This document shows, piece after piece, positions 54,729-63,685 of a stretch of 64,000 nt of DNA; the stretch's first letter is position 1; each line of letters begins with the position of its first letter. The stretch is from assembly GCF_035984655.1 (NCBI RefSeq), contig NZ_JAXCHT010000008.1:62001-126000 (forward strand), in the 5' to 3' direction. Position numbers and translations under genes: made by a program. Below the pieces are notes generated by a model. The model was not told where the DNA came from. It did not search any database and saw nothing but the letters and a program-made list of their open reading frames with translations. The stretch is from Actimicrobium sp035984655 (GTDB lineage Bacteria; Pseudomonadota; Gammaproteobacteria; Burkholderiales; Burkholderiaceae_D).

Positions 54729-55439
54729 TCAGGCGCCCATCGCCAGCGCGGCCGCGCGCGAACAGGCCGGCTGATTTTTGGCGACCAGCGCGCTGCAGGC
54801 AATCCGGCCGGGCATTTGCCTGGTCCACGGCTGCGGTACTTCGCCGCCGAGCAGGATGCGCGCCGGCGCCGCCACGTGCAGCGCACGCATGGTGCTGGCA
54901 GTGCAGCGGCTCAGCCAAAGCGGGTCCTTCATGGCCGGCTGATCGAGTGGCTCGCGCACCAGGGCGCGCAACCGGCCGTCGGCGAACGCCAGCAGCGTCA
55001 GGCTGTTGTCGTGCGCCACGCCGAACCAGTCGGTCGGCTTCATTTCATGTTTCCAGTGCCGCCACATCACGCAGCAATGCGGGGCAATGCGCGTTTTGCG
55101 CAGGCCGAATTCGTCGGCCACCTGCAGCACTGCCTGCTGCAACGCCTGCGGCAGCGCGACCGCCGCGAAGGGTCCGCACAGCACCGGATCGCTGTGCAAT
55201 ACCCAGCCGGCATCGATCGCCGGTGCGGTCACATGAAACCGGCACAAGTCGTCCGCCAGCGTCACCTGCAGGCGCACCTTGCGCAGCGCCGCGTCGCCGA
55301 ATACCGCGCGCAAAACCGCCGCCAGCGTGGCCGGATCGCCGTCCCAACTGCGCTCGATGGGTGCCCCGACCACGCGACCCAACCAGTCGCGGCGCAGCAG
55401 GGCAACGCCGCTGCGAGAACAACCGAGCAAGAGTTGCAT
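54729..55439 (-). CDS. Hypothetical protein at the end of the lap operon
   Basis: 236 residues from the ATG at 55439, two bases after the lapD stop on the same strand, so co-transcription with lapG-lapD is very likely. I do not recognise the family. The start MQLLLGCSRSGVALLRRDW and the ADGRLRALVREPL strand resemble an actin-like/ASKHA-type fold as found in PilM/GspL-like proteins, but this is only an impression. No signal peptide or membrane helix is seen. It contains seven or eight cysteines, including HCCVMW, which is unusual for this genome region. Confidence 0.7.
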   Translation of the reverse strand: MQLLLGCSRSGVALLRRDWLGRVVGAPIERSWDGDPATLAAVLRAVFGDAALRKVRLQVTLADDLCRFHVTAPAIDAGWVLHSDPVLCGPFAAVALPQALQQAVLQVADEFGLRKTRIAPHCCVMWRHWKHEMKPTDWFGVAHDNSLTLLAFADGRLRALVREPLDQPAMKDPLWLSRCTASTMRALHVAAPARILLGGEVPQPWTRQMPGRIACSALVAKNQPACSRAAALAMGA

Positions 55440-55441
55440 GG

Positions 55442-57397
55442 TCAGATTTCCGCAGGAATTCCCACGCCATAGCCCTGCACCCCATCGAGCTTGAAGGTGC
55501 GCAGCATGGCCCACTCGTCGTCGGTTTCGACCGATTCGGCAATCACTTTCAGATCCAGGCCATGCGCAATCTTGCAGATCGAATCGACCAGGAACTGGTT
55601 GTCGCGGTTGTTGCCAATGTCGCGGATGAAGCTGCCGTCGATCTTGAGATAGTCCAGCTTCAGCGTTGCCAGATAGCCGAACGAGGCGAAGCCACGGCCG
55701 AAATGATCGATGCCGAACTGGCCGCCCAGCTGTCGTACCCGCGCCACCAGCGCACGCAGCGCATCGAGGTTTTCCAGCGCGCCGTATTCGGAGACTTCGA
55801 AGGCAATCCGCCTGGCCGAGGCCGGATCGGCGCGCAGCGTGGCGCTGAGCCAGTCCAGAAAACCGGGGTCCTGCAAGGTCGCCGGGAACAGGTTCACGGC
55901 GATCGTGGTCAGGCCGTAGCGCCCGGCCTTGATGCGCGCCATCACTTCACTGACCACCAGCCGGTCGATCTGCTGGATCAGGCCGAGCCGCTTGGCCATC
56001 GGCACAAAGATCACGGCCGGAATCAACTGGCCATCCTCGCCCACCACGCGCAGCAGGGTTTCGTATTGCATCAGGCTGTGGCGGTCGGTGCTTTCCTGCA
56101 CCGGTTGAAGGTGCAGGATGATGTTTTTTTTCTCGATCACGGTGCGCAGGAATTCGCTCCAGCGCGTGGCCGACCAGGCGATCGCTTCCTCGGCCCGCGC
56201 CTCATGCAGGTGCAGCGCATTCGGTCCCTTGTTCTGGGCCGCACGCAACGCCGTGTCGGCCTCGGCCAGGAACTGGGTCAGGCTTTGCTGCCGGTACAGG
56301 GCGATGCCAACATGGCCGACTTCGTCCAGGTCGATCAGGCCGCGCTGGCGCAGCTGTTGCAGCGCCGATGCCAGCCGTTCGCCGACCTCCATCGCTTCGC
56401 GCTCGTTCACGTTCGACAGCACCAGCGCAAAATTCGCACCGCCCAGATGGGCCGCAAAATAATCCTGGTGGCCGTCGCTGCGCGCGACTTCATTGATGAC
56501 TGCCGCGACCCCGCGCAGCAGTTCGTCGCCCGCCGCGTAACCCAGCCGCTCGTTGAACGATTTGAATTCCTTGATTTCGATGAACAGCAAGGCGCCGGTG
56601 TGAAACTCGTCGGTCGACGCCAGCAATTGCTGCAGATGCATGTCGAAATAGCGCCGGTTGGCCAGCCCGGTCAGGGCATGCCGGTAGCTGTCGGCGCGCA
56701 GGCGGTTCATGGCGTCGCTCTGGGCCTCGAACATTTCCTTGATCTTGGTGGTCATCCGGTTCATCGCCACCACCACGCTGCGCAGTTCCAGCGTCCACGG
56801 CAATTTGGTCTGGACCGGATATTCGCGGTCGCAGATCGCCCGCGCCTGCGCTTCGACCGTGCGCAACGGGCGCAGGATCAGATGCAGCGCCAGCATCCCC
56901 AGCAAGGAGGTGGCCACCAGCGCGGCCAGGAACCACCAGAACGAATTGACGCTGTTGGCCCACAGGGTCGCATACGCTGCCGCCGGATTGGCCGCCACCG
57001 TGATGGTGCCAGCCTGCTGCCAGCCGGCCATGATCAGCGCCTGGCCGCTTGGAGTGGCAATCGGAAACAGCCGCACGAACCAGTTCGGCACCTCGGGAAT
57101 CCGCGCCGGCGCCAGCCGCTGCACCAGGACCTTGCCATCGATGCCGCGAATGGTCACTTCGCGGTAATAGCCGCTATCGAAAATCAGGTTGACCTTGCTC
57201 TCGACCAGCACCATCTCGTTGTCGAGAAAATTCGGCGACAGGCTCAGTCCCAGCGAGGTCGCGGTGTCCTGCGAAATGGTCTTGAGCTGGCGATCGAGAT
57301 AGGCCCGCGTGTCTGACACGCTGATGGCCACGGTGCCGGCAAACAGCAAGATGAACAGGGCGATGATGACGGCGGTGAGCTGGCGCAGAAGAGTCAT
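55442..57397 (-). CDS. lapD: LapD-like c-di-GMP receptor with degenerate GGDEF and EAL domains
   Basis: 651 residues from the ATG at 57397 (AAGGA upstream). Membrane helix 1 (LTAVIIALFILLFAGTVAISV) precedes a periplasmic LapD/MoxY-N domain (about 25-150, with WFVRLFPI). A second helix, HAMP, GGDEF and EAL domains follow. The GGDEF motif is GGANF (about residue 320) and the EAL signature is ETL (about residue 446), so it should bind rather than make or degrade c-di-GMP. In Pseudomonas, c-di-GMP-bound LapD sequesters LapG and keeps the adhesin on the surface. lapG lies 13 bp upstream. Confidence 0.93.
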   Translation of the reverse strand: MTLLRQLTAVIIALFILLFAGTVAISVSDTRAYLDRQLKTISQDTATSLGLSLSPNFLDNEMVLVESKVNLIFDSGYYREVTIRGIDGKVLVQRLAPARIPEVPNWFVRLFPIATPSGQALIMAGWQQAGTITVAANPAAAYATLWANSVNSFWWFLAALVATSLLGMLALHLILRPLRTVEAQARAICDREYPVQTKLPWTLELRSVVVAMNRMTTKIKEMFEAQSDAMNRLRADSYRHALTGLANRRYFDMHLQQLLASTDEFHTGALLFIEIKEFKSFNERLGYAAGDELLRGVAAVINEVARSDGHQDYFAAHLGGANFALVLSNVNEREAMEVGERLASALQQLRQRGLIDLDEVGHVGIALYRQQSLTQFLAEADTALRAAQNKGPNALHLHEARAEEAIAWSATRWSEFLRTVIEKKNIILHLQPVQESTDRHSLMQYETLLRVVGEDGQLIPAVIFVPMAKRLGLIQQIDRLVVSEVMARIKAGRYGLTTIAVNLFPATLQDPGFLDWLSATLRADPASARRIAFEVSEYGALENLDALRALVARVRQLGGQFGIDHFGRGFASFGYLATLKLDYLKIDGSFIRDIGNNRDNQFLVDSICKIAHGLDLKVIAESVETDDEWAMLRTFKLDGVQGYGVGIPAEI

Positions 57398-57410
57398 GGA
57401 GGAAGATCCT

Positions 57411-58115
57411 TTAGTCGAATTCTTTGCCCATGCGCGTGAGCAGATCACGCCACAGACTGATATTGTCGGAGCCGCCGCTGACCGGCTTGCCTTCGCCACG
57501 CGCCTTGGCCAGCCACAGGCCGGCGCCATTGAAACTGTATACCGGAGTCAGGTCGGGACGCTGCGAAGCCGGCTTGATCTCGGGGATCAGATTGTCCAGC
57601 ACCAGCGGCATGGCGGCGGGCGTGGCGTAATACGTCAGCACCATGTGCGCCTGGCTGACCGGATTGTAATTGCGCGCCTGCACGTAGGTGATGCGCAGCT
57701 TGTCGACCGCCACGCCCATTGCCACCAGCGTGAAGTATTTGCCGATCGAAAAATCCTCGCAGTCGCCACCATTGCTGGCCAACATTTCTGCCGGCGTGGC
57801 CCAATAATCTTCGCGGCCCCAGTGGTCGAGGTCGGAAACAAACGGAATCGTGTTGAAGAAGTCGTTGGCCAGGCGCAGCTTGTCGAGATCGCTGCGGCTG
57901 TGCGGCGTCGCCAGCAGCTGCTGCCACAGCACCAGCCGTTTGCGCGCCTCGACGCCGTAGCGCCGTTCGGCGCCGGACAGGGTCTTGTCGGAGACCACCA
58001 CTTCCGGGCCGGCCGACCAGACGCTGAGAATGCCGCCGCCCATTGACAACAGCAGCAGCAACAGCAACAGCGCGCACTGGCGCGCAAACCGGCGCCACCC
58101 CGCCGGATCAGGCAT
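57411..58115 (-). CDS. lapG: LapG-like periplasmic cysteine protease (bacterial transglutaminase-like)
   Basis: 234 residues with an N-terminal membrane/signal helix (about residues 12-32). The catalytic triad is visible as NGGDCEDFSIGKYF (Cys), AHMVLTYY (His) and VLDNLIPE (Asp). The WGREDYWATPAEML segment and calcium-site acidic residues match LapG. It cleaves the N-terminal retention module of LapA-type adhesins, releasing them when c-di-GMP falls. The target is presumably the protein encoded at 60162-63593. It is directly upstream of lapD. Confidence 0.93.
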   Translation of the reverse strand: MPDPAGWRRFARQCALLLLLLLLSMGGGILSVWSAGPEVVVSDKTLSGAERRYGVEARKRLVLWQQLLATPHSRSDLDKLRLANDFFNTIPFVSDLDHWGREDYWATPAEMLASNGGDCEDFSIGKYFTLVAMGVAVDKLRITYVQARNYNPVSQAHMVLTYYATPAAMPLVLDNLIPEIKPASQRPDLTPVYSFNGAGLWLAKARGEGKPVSGGSDNISLWRDLLTRMGKEFD

Positions 58116-58253
58116 TGGCGCAGCAGGCGACCGGCGCCGTGTGGTGCCCGGGAGAGCGGGAAAAGTCGATTACGGCAGTACCCTGCATGAAACCTGTCCT
58201 GTCAAAAAGTGCACGGCCCGTTGATCCGGCGCCGTGCTGGCAGGCATGCCGGA

Positions 58254-59591
58254 TTACTGTTTAGCGGAGAGCATACTCTCTGTTCGCGGAGGAACACCTA
58301 AAGTGCTCAACAATTGGCCCATATCGGCCAGAATGCGGTAGCGCGCGAACACTTCCAGGTATTGGCCGTTGACGTAATTCGAAGCGGCCGTGAAGTTTTC
58401 ATTTTCGGAATCGAGCACGTCGAGCAGCGTGCGCTGGCCGATATTGAATTGCTTGGTGTAGGCGTCGCGCGTCAGGCCGCTGGATTCGGCATGCTGGCGC
58501 AGCGATGGCAAACGCAGGGTTGCGGAGTTCAATGCATTCCAGGACAGTCGCGTGCTCTGGTCGAGCTGGCGCTGCGTGCGCATCATGACTTCGCGCGCTT
58601 CGCTCGACAAGGCTACGGTCTCACGCACGCGCGCCATGTCGGAGCCGCCGTTGAACAGGTTCCAGCGCAGACGCAGCATCGCGTAGCGTGAATCGGTGCG
58701 GCCCGGTACGCCATCGGCGTCATGGTTGCTGACGGCGCCGATCTGCAAATCCAGACGTGGCGATTCGGTCGACTTGGCGCCATTGATTTGCGCCGTGGTG
58801 GCGTCGACGTCGGAACGCGCCGACAGCAGCGTCGGATTGTGATCAAGGCCGGTCTGCAGGGCCTGTTCCAGCGTGGCCGGCATCATCGCGACTGGCGGCG
58901 CTTCAACCTTGGTCAGATTGATCGGCGCAGCGCCAACGATGCGCAGATAGTTGATTTCGGCATCGCGCAAATTGGCCTCGGCCGAGACCAGATTGGCATT
59001 GGCCAGGCCCTGGCGGGCGTTGACCTGCTCCAGATCGGCCTTGCGACCGACGCCACTGTCGCTGCGCACCTTGATTTGATCAAAGGTGCGCAGATGGACG
59101 TCGGCGTTGGCGCGGGTCAGTACCACCAGGTCACGGTTGCGCATGACCTCCAGATACGCTTCCACGGCGCGCAGCGCGGTTTGCTCGGAGGTGCCGGCAA
59201 CCTTGTTGGCGGCTGATGCGACACGCGCCGAATTGCGGTCGATCTCGCTCTTGACCTGGCCGCCATCGAGCAGCATCTGGGTCAACGCCAGGCCGGCCTC
59301 ATTGCGGTGCAGCAGAACCGTGCCATTGCCGGCGGCGCGGGTGTTGACGTTATCGCTCCACTCACGGCCGGTGCCGAGGGTCAGGTCGACTTTCGGCAAA
59401 TAGCCACCACGGGCGACCTTGACGGCTTCGTCGGTCGACAACCGGTGGTTGGCATCGATCAGGATGTCAGGATTGGATTGCAGGGTCTGTTCGACGGCCA
59501 TTTTCAGCGTCTGGCCGATGGCCGGTGTCATCAACAGAAAGCTTGCGGCGATGACGGTCGCCGTAAGTGTGGTGCGCGCGCGAACTGACAT
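58254..59591 (-). CDS. lapE: TolC-family outer-membrane channel of type I secretion (LapE-like)
   Basis: 445 residues from the ATG at 59591, which gives a proper signal peptide (ending AIG-Q); an upstream in-frame ATG at 59720 would bury it. Two OEP repeats are present, with SPRLDLQIG and LPKVDLTLGTGREWSDN strands and long helical regions. The end, YVNGQYLEVFARYRILADMGQLLSTL, is typical. It completes the LapBC export machinery encoded at 15.6-19.1 kb. Divergence from AggA/LapE could not be measured by eye. Confidence 0.92.
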   Translation of the reverse strand: MSVRARTTLTATVIAASFLLMTPAIGQTLKMAVEQTLQSNPDILIDANHRLSTDEAVKVARGGYLPKVDLTLGTGREWSDNVNTRAAGNGTVLLHRNEAGLALTQMLLDGGQVKSEIDRNSARVASAANKVAGTSEQTALRAVEAYLEVMRNRDLVVLTRANADVHLRTFDQIKVRSDSGVGRKADLEQVNARQGLANANLVSAEANLRDAEINYLRIVGAAPINLTKVEAPPVAMMPATLEQALQTGLDHNPTLLSARSDVDATTAQINGAKSTESPRLDLQIGAVSNHDADGVPGRTDSRYAMLRLRWNLFNGGSDMARVRETVALSSEAREVMMRTQRQLDQSTRLSWNALNSATLRLPSLRQHAESSGLTRDAYTKQFNIGQRTLLDVLDSENENFTAASNYVNGQYLEVFARYRILADMGQLLSTLGVPPRTESMLSAKQ

Positions 59592-59791
59592 GAGGTGGTC
59601 CTGGTTAAGAGTCGGTGAGAATTTGGTGGCGAAGAGACGGTGTTCGAAGTTTTGCAAAAAAGACACTACTTTGGGCGCGAATATAGCAGAACCGATTTCT
59701 ATTGCAAGTAACGCACGCATATTCCCATCGAAACGCGGGACGACCCTGTTCGATACCGTACATAACCCGTGAATTTCTGGATTCGGCGACT

Positions 59792-59816
59792 AAAAAATAC
59801 GGTGCACGGAGCGTGC
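59792..59816 (-). terminator. Possible terminator of the adhesin transcript
   Basis: GCACG (59804-59808) and CGTGC (59812-59816) form a short stem with a three-base loop, followed on the minus strand by ACCGTA and six T. It is short but correctly placed 21 bp past the stop of the small gene at 59837-60172. Confidence 0.4.
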
Positions 59817-59836
59817 CACGGCGGGACGCCGGTGTG

Positions 59837-60172
59837 TCAGCCGTGCCCGCTATCCGGCGCGATCAGGCCGAGCAGACTGCCGAGATCGATACCACTGCCC
59901 GGCAGGCTGCCGAGCGCAAAGCTCTGATGCGAATCGGCGTCGTCCAGCATGACGCGCACGATGGTGCTGCCGGGCGCGCTTTGATGGTCAAAGAACAGAA
60001 AACCACCGGCGTCCGGCGCACCGGCATCGAGCAGATCGGCGACATGCAATGCCACCCCCTGGTCGACCACCAGCGCAAACGGTGCGTGCGTGCCCACGGC
60101 CGGCAGCAGCGGCATGGCGTCGGTCGCCAGATCGGGCGCCGACGGCAGTTCGGCGGACTGGTCAGGCGCCAT
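59837..60172 (-). CDS. Small acidic protein resembling a type I secretion C-terminus
   Basis: 111 residues. Its ATG lies inside the last codons of the adhesin gene (11-bp overlap), so it is translationally coupled. The sequence is acidic, without Cys, Lys or signal peptide. It contains FALVVDQGVALHVADLLDAG, then GSTIVRVMLDDAD and FALGSLPGSGIDLGSLLGLI. This resembles the DVLDISDLL / TTIAIDLDGAG / LNSLLG order at the end of the adhesin itself. It may be a separate secreted companion, or the true C-terminal secretion signal of the adhesin after an unnoticed frame change. Confidence 0.6.
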   Translation of the reverse strand: MAPDQSAELPSAPDLATDAMPLLPAVGTHAPFALVVDQGVALHVADLLDAGAPDAGGFLFFDHQSAPGSTIVRVMLDDADSHQSFALGSLPGSGIDLGSLLGLIAPDSGHG

Positions 60173-63100
60173 GGATCTGGCCGTTGCCGAGCAGGCTGTT
60201 GAGGGTCACGCTGACGTGGTCGAGCGTCACCAGTGGCACGGCGGCGGCGGCGCCCGCGCCATCCAGATCGATGGCGATGGTGGTGTTGCCGGCGGCGCTG
60301 GTGGTGGCGGTCAGGTAGCTCGCTTCATGGCCGTTGAACGCGACGGCGTCGACCCCGGCGTGCGACAGCAGATCGCTGATGTCGAGCACATCGCCGCCGG
60401 CGCCGGGTGCGGCCACCTTGAAGTCCAGAATGTGGTCACCGGCAGCACCGGGCTGCAGACTGCCCTGGCTGAACATGAACGTATTGCTGCCGAGGCTGCC
60501 GCTGAGGATGTCGTCACCGGCGCCGCCGTTGATGATGTCGTTGGCGGTCGTGCCGTGGATGATATCGGCGCCAGCGGTGCCGTTAAACGCCGTGGAGCCG
60601 TAGCTGAGCGCGAAATCGTGCGTGCTGGTGAGCGAGGCGCCGGTGGCCAGTTCGGTGGCCGTGGCGCTGGCGTTGATGTGCAGGGTGCCGCTAAAGCCGC
60701 TCGGCGCGGTGACCGAAATCGCATTCAGGTTCCAGTTGCCGGCGCCGCCTTCATTGAACACCGTGACCGACTGGCTGGCCAGGCTGGAAACGAAACTGTG
60801 CGTGCCATCGGACACCGTGGCGCCCAGCGGAATGGCGCCGAGCTGGATCACATGGCTTTCGCTGTGATCGACGCTGTCGCCGAAGGTGGCGGACAGCGAC
60901 GGCAATGCGGCTGCGTGATCCTGATAGGCGTTGGCAGTTTGCTTGACCGTCAGATTGTCGAGCAGGCCGCCATAGGTGTTGGCATCGAGCGAGCGGAACT
61001 CGACCACATCGGTGCTGCCACTGCCCGAGAACGACAGCGTGTGATGCTGGAATCCGAAGGCATTCGCGCCCGGCAGCTGGCCGATCACGACGCCGTTGAC
61101 CAGCACCTCCAGCGAACTGTCGGCGCCGGTATGGCCGGCGCGCGCCGAGACATCTACATCGAGCTGGTAGACCGCGCCCCTGGTGGTGTCGAATCCATGT
61201 TGCACCGAATTGATGCCGGGGCCGGCCTCGACTTCCAGCACGCGATTGTTATTGGCCGGGTCGCCGCCGTACACGTGCTGCGGATTGATTTCAATCCCGC
61301 CGACGGTGTTGGTGACGGTGTTTTTGCCGATCCAGTCGCTCGCGCCGGTTTCAAAATCCTGGGTGTAGTTCAGCGTCGGCTGCGTGCCGACGTGCAATGC
61401 GACCGGATCGACCACCGGCGCGATATTGATCGAGACCAGCGCGGCCGCGCTTTGCGCTCCGCCGTCCTCGGCGACATAGCTGAACTGGGCATAGGTGGCA
61501 TGCTGGTCGCCGGTACCCGGGGTCGCGTAGGCAATGCCGCCGGATTCGCCTGCATCGGGGCGGAACAGCAGCGTTGCCTGGTTGGCGGCGGCGCTGATCG
61601 TCATGCCGACGGTGACCGCGGTCACGCCATCGGCCAGGAACAGATGGCCATCGAGCGGCAGCGCGGTGATCACGAAGTCGCTGACCTGGCTGCCGGTTTC
61701 GCTACCGGACAGCACGATCGACAACGCCGTGTTTTCCGCGCCGGTCACGGTCTGGCTGGTGGCCGCAATCAGTGGATCGACGAAAATCGTGGCGGTCGTG
61801 ATGGCGCCATTGGCGGTGCCATCGTTGGCGTGATACGTGAAGCTGTCGACGCCGACAAAGCCCGCGTTGGCGGTGTAAGTGAAGCTGCCATCGGCATGCA
61901 GGGCCAATGTGCCGTGCGCGACGTTACGGTCGAGCACGGCGGTCAGGGTGTTGCCGTCGGCGTCGGTGTCGTTATGCAGCACGCCAAAGTCGTTCGGGCC
62001 TGCTACCGTCGCCACCAGCTCGGTGCCGGAAAGCGCGCTGTACTCATCCTTGGCGCTCACCGGCGGCACATTGTCGGGTGCATCGACGACGATGGTCGCG
62101 GTGACGGTCGCGCCGTTGGCCGTGCCATCGTTGGCGTGGTACGTGAAACTGTCGACGCCGACGAAGCCGTCGTTGGCGGTGTAGGTAAAGCTGCCGTCGG
62201 CATGCAACGCCAGCGTACCGTGCGACACGTTGCGGTCGAGCACGGCGGTCAGCGCGTTGCCATCTGCGTCGGTGTCGTTATGCAGCACGCCAAAGTCGCC
62301 CGGGCCAGCGACCGTCGCCACCAGCTCGGTGCCGGCTACCGCACCATATTGATCCTTGACGCTGACTGGCGGCACGTTTTCCGGCGCATCGACGACGATG
62401 GTCGCGGTGACGACTGCACTGTCGGCGCTGCCGTCATTGGCGTGGTAGGTGAAGCTGTCGACGCCGACAAAGCCTTCGTTCGGCGTGTAGGTGAAGCTGC
62501 CATCGGCATGCAGGGCCAGCGTGCCGTGGGAGACGTTGCGGTCGAGGATGGCCGTCAGCGGGTTGCCGTCGACGTCCGAATCGTTATGCAGCACGCCGGC
62601 GTCGGCGGGACCGGCAACGCTCGACACCAGCGTGGTGCCGCCGACTACGTCGTACTGATCCTTGACTGCGACCGGCGCATCGTTGACTGGCGTGACGGTC
62701 AGGTTGACGGTGGCGACATTGCTGTCAGCGCTGCCGTCGTTGGCCTTGTAGGTGAAGCTGTCCGGTCCGTTGTAATTGGCGTTGGGCGTGTAGGTGAAGG
62801 TGCCGTCGGCATTGAACGCCACGGTGCCGTGTCCGGCCTGCGTGACCAGGGTGGCGGTCAGTGCATTGCCATTGGCGTCGGTGTCGTTGCCGAGCACGGT
62901 GGCGGCGGTCAGCCTGGTATCTTCGCTGGTGCTGTAGGTGTCATTGACGGCTACTGGCGCGACGTTGGCCGGCACATCGGCGGGCGGCACGGTGACGACC
63001 ACCGGTGGCACGACCGGTGGCACGGCGGGAGGGACGACCGGAGCCGGCACATCGCCCGGGGCGCCGCCCAGCGCCGGCGCATCGGTGCCGCCAAGTATCG

Positions 63101-63593
63101 GTGGCAACGGTGGCAGCACCAGTCCGCCGCTGGTATCGAAGCCGCTGGTGACATTGCCGCGCGCCGCCAGCTGGTCTACCACCACGAAACTGTTGCCGCC
63201 TTCGTCGCCACCAGCGCCACCGGCGCCTGGACCGGCTGCGGTAGGCGCAAGCACGGCAGTCGGATCGCCGCCAGCGGCAATTTGCGCCTGCAGCGCGGCG
63301 ATGCTGGCGTCATCCGACACCGCCTGACGCGGATCGAACACCTCGCTGTCGAGCGCAATCTGGGAATTGCGACCCAGGTCAAGATGCGTGTCATTGGCAA
63401 ACCGGATGTCGATTGCCCCGGCAGCGGCGGTCTGGATCACATCGTTGGCATTGACCACATCGCCCAGATGCAGCACGCGCTGGACGCCCGCCGTGTCGGT
63501 CGCGGTGACGACGCCAATGACGGACTCGACGATGCCGATGCCGGCTTTGGCGTGAACAGCGGATTTGACGGTAACGGGTGCGGACTTGGCCAT
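60162..63593 (-). CDS. Retention-module RTX adhesin (LapA-type), mini version
   Basis: 1143 residues. The N-terminal retention module (1-110) starts MAKSAPVTVKSAVHAKAG and carries TAAAG at residues 55-59, like the LapG cleavage motif TAAG. A Pro-rich linker (about 160-210) precedes one divergent and three near-identical cadherin-like repeats of 102 residues (VDSFTYHANDG, ADGSFTYT). A further cadherin-like domain lies at about 610-735, then a jelly-roll/carbohydrate-binding-like domain (about 743-886). RTX nonapeptides (ADIIHGTTANDIINGGAGDD, about residue 1010-1030) lead to a type I secretion end. Pseudomonas LapA is several times longer. Confidence 0.9.
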   Translation of the reverse strand: MAKSAPVTVKSAVHAKAGIGIVESVIGVVTATDTAGVQRVLHLGDVVNANDVIQTAAAGAIDIRFANDTHLDLGRNSQIALDSEVFDPRQAVSDDASIAALQAQIAAGGDPTAVLAPTAAGPGAGGAGGDEGGNSFVVVDQLAARGNVTSGFDTSGGLVLPPLPPILGGTDAPALGGAPGDVPAPVVPPAVPPVVPPVVVTVPPADVPANVAPVAVNDTYSTSEDTRLTAATVLGNDTDANGNALTATLVTQAGHGTVAFNADGTFTYTPNANYNGPDSFTYKANDGSADSNVATVNLTVTPVNDAPVAVKDQYDVVGGTTLVSSVAGPADAGVLHNDSDVDGNPLTAILDRNVSHGTLALHADGSFTYTPNEGFVGVDSFTYHANDGSADSAVVTATIVVDAPENVPPVSVKDQYGAVAGTELVATVAGPGDFGVLHNDTDADGNALTAVLDRNVSHGTLALHADGSFTYTANDGFVGVDSFTYHANDGTANGATVTATIVVDAPDNVPPVSAKDEYSALSGTELVATVAGPNDFGVLHNDTDADGNTLTAVLDRNVAHGTLALHADGSFTYTANAGFVGVDSFTYHANDGTANGAITTATIFVDPLIAATSQTVTGAENTALSIVLSGSETGSQVSDFVITALPLDGHLFLADGVTAVTVGMTISAAANQATLLFRPDAGESGGIAYATPGTGDQHATYAQFSYVAEDGGAQSAAALVSINIAPVVDPVALHVGTQPTLNYTQDFETGASDWIGKNTVTNTVGGIEINPQHVYGGDPANNNRVLEVEAGPGINSVQHGFDTTRGAVYQLDVDVSARAGHTGADSSLEVLVNGVVIGQLPGANAFGFQHHTLSFSGSGSTDVVEFRSLDANTYGGLLDNLTVKQTANAYQDHAAALPSLSATFGDSVDHSESHVIQLGAIPLGATVSDGTHSFVSSLASQSVTVFNEGGAGNWNLNAISVTAPSGFSGTLHINASATATELATGASLTSTHDFALSYGSTAFNGTAGADIIHGTTANDIINGGAGDDILSGSLGSNTFMFSQGSLQPGAAGDHILDFKVAAPGAGGDVLDISDLLSHAGVDAVAFNGHEASYLTATTSAAGNTTIAIDLDGAGAAAAVPLVTLDHVSVTLNSLLGNGQIHGA
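61775..62692 (-). repeat. Three tandem 306-bp repeats in the adhesin gene
   Basis: Copies lie at 61775-62080, 62081-62386 and 62387-62692, and an example marker GTCGAC recurs at 61845, 62151 and 62457. Each encodes one 102-residue cadherin-like unit (residues 301-606). A fourth, diverged unit is at about 62693-62950. Confidence 0.9.
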
Positions 63594-63685
63594 GGTGGTC
63601 TTTGCAAGGTAAATGGGATCGATCGAAGCTGCCCATCGTACCCGCGTGGCGGGATATTGCTATTGGACCAAGGTACTAGGCCGGA

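Noticed and set aside
54947..57316. Long open frame (789 codons) antisense to lapD
   Set aside because: Shadow of a well-supported gene; no recognisable family and an atypical composition.
58200..58262. Possible terminator after the TolC-like gene (ATCCGGC/GCCGGAT)
   Set aside because: The loop is 17 bases or more and no T tract follows on either strand.
61775..62950. Regular repeats considered as a CRISPR-like or satellite array
   Set aside because: The 306-bp period equals 102 codons and the repeats are in frame within one adhesin gene.
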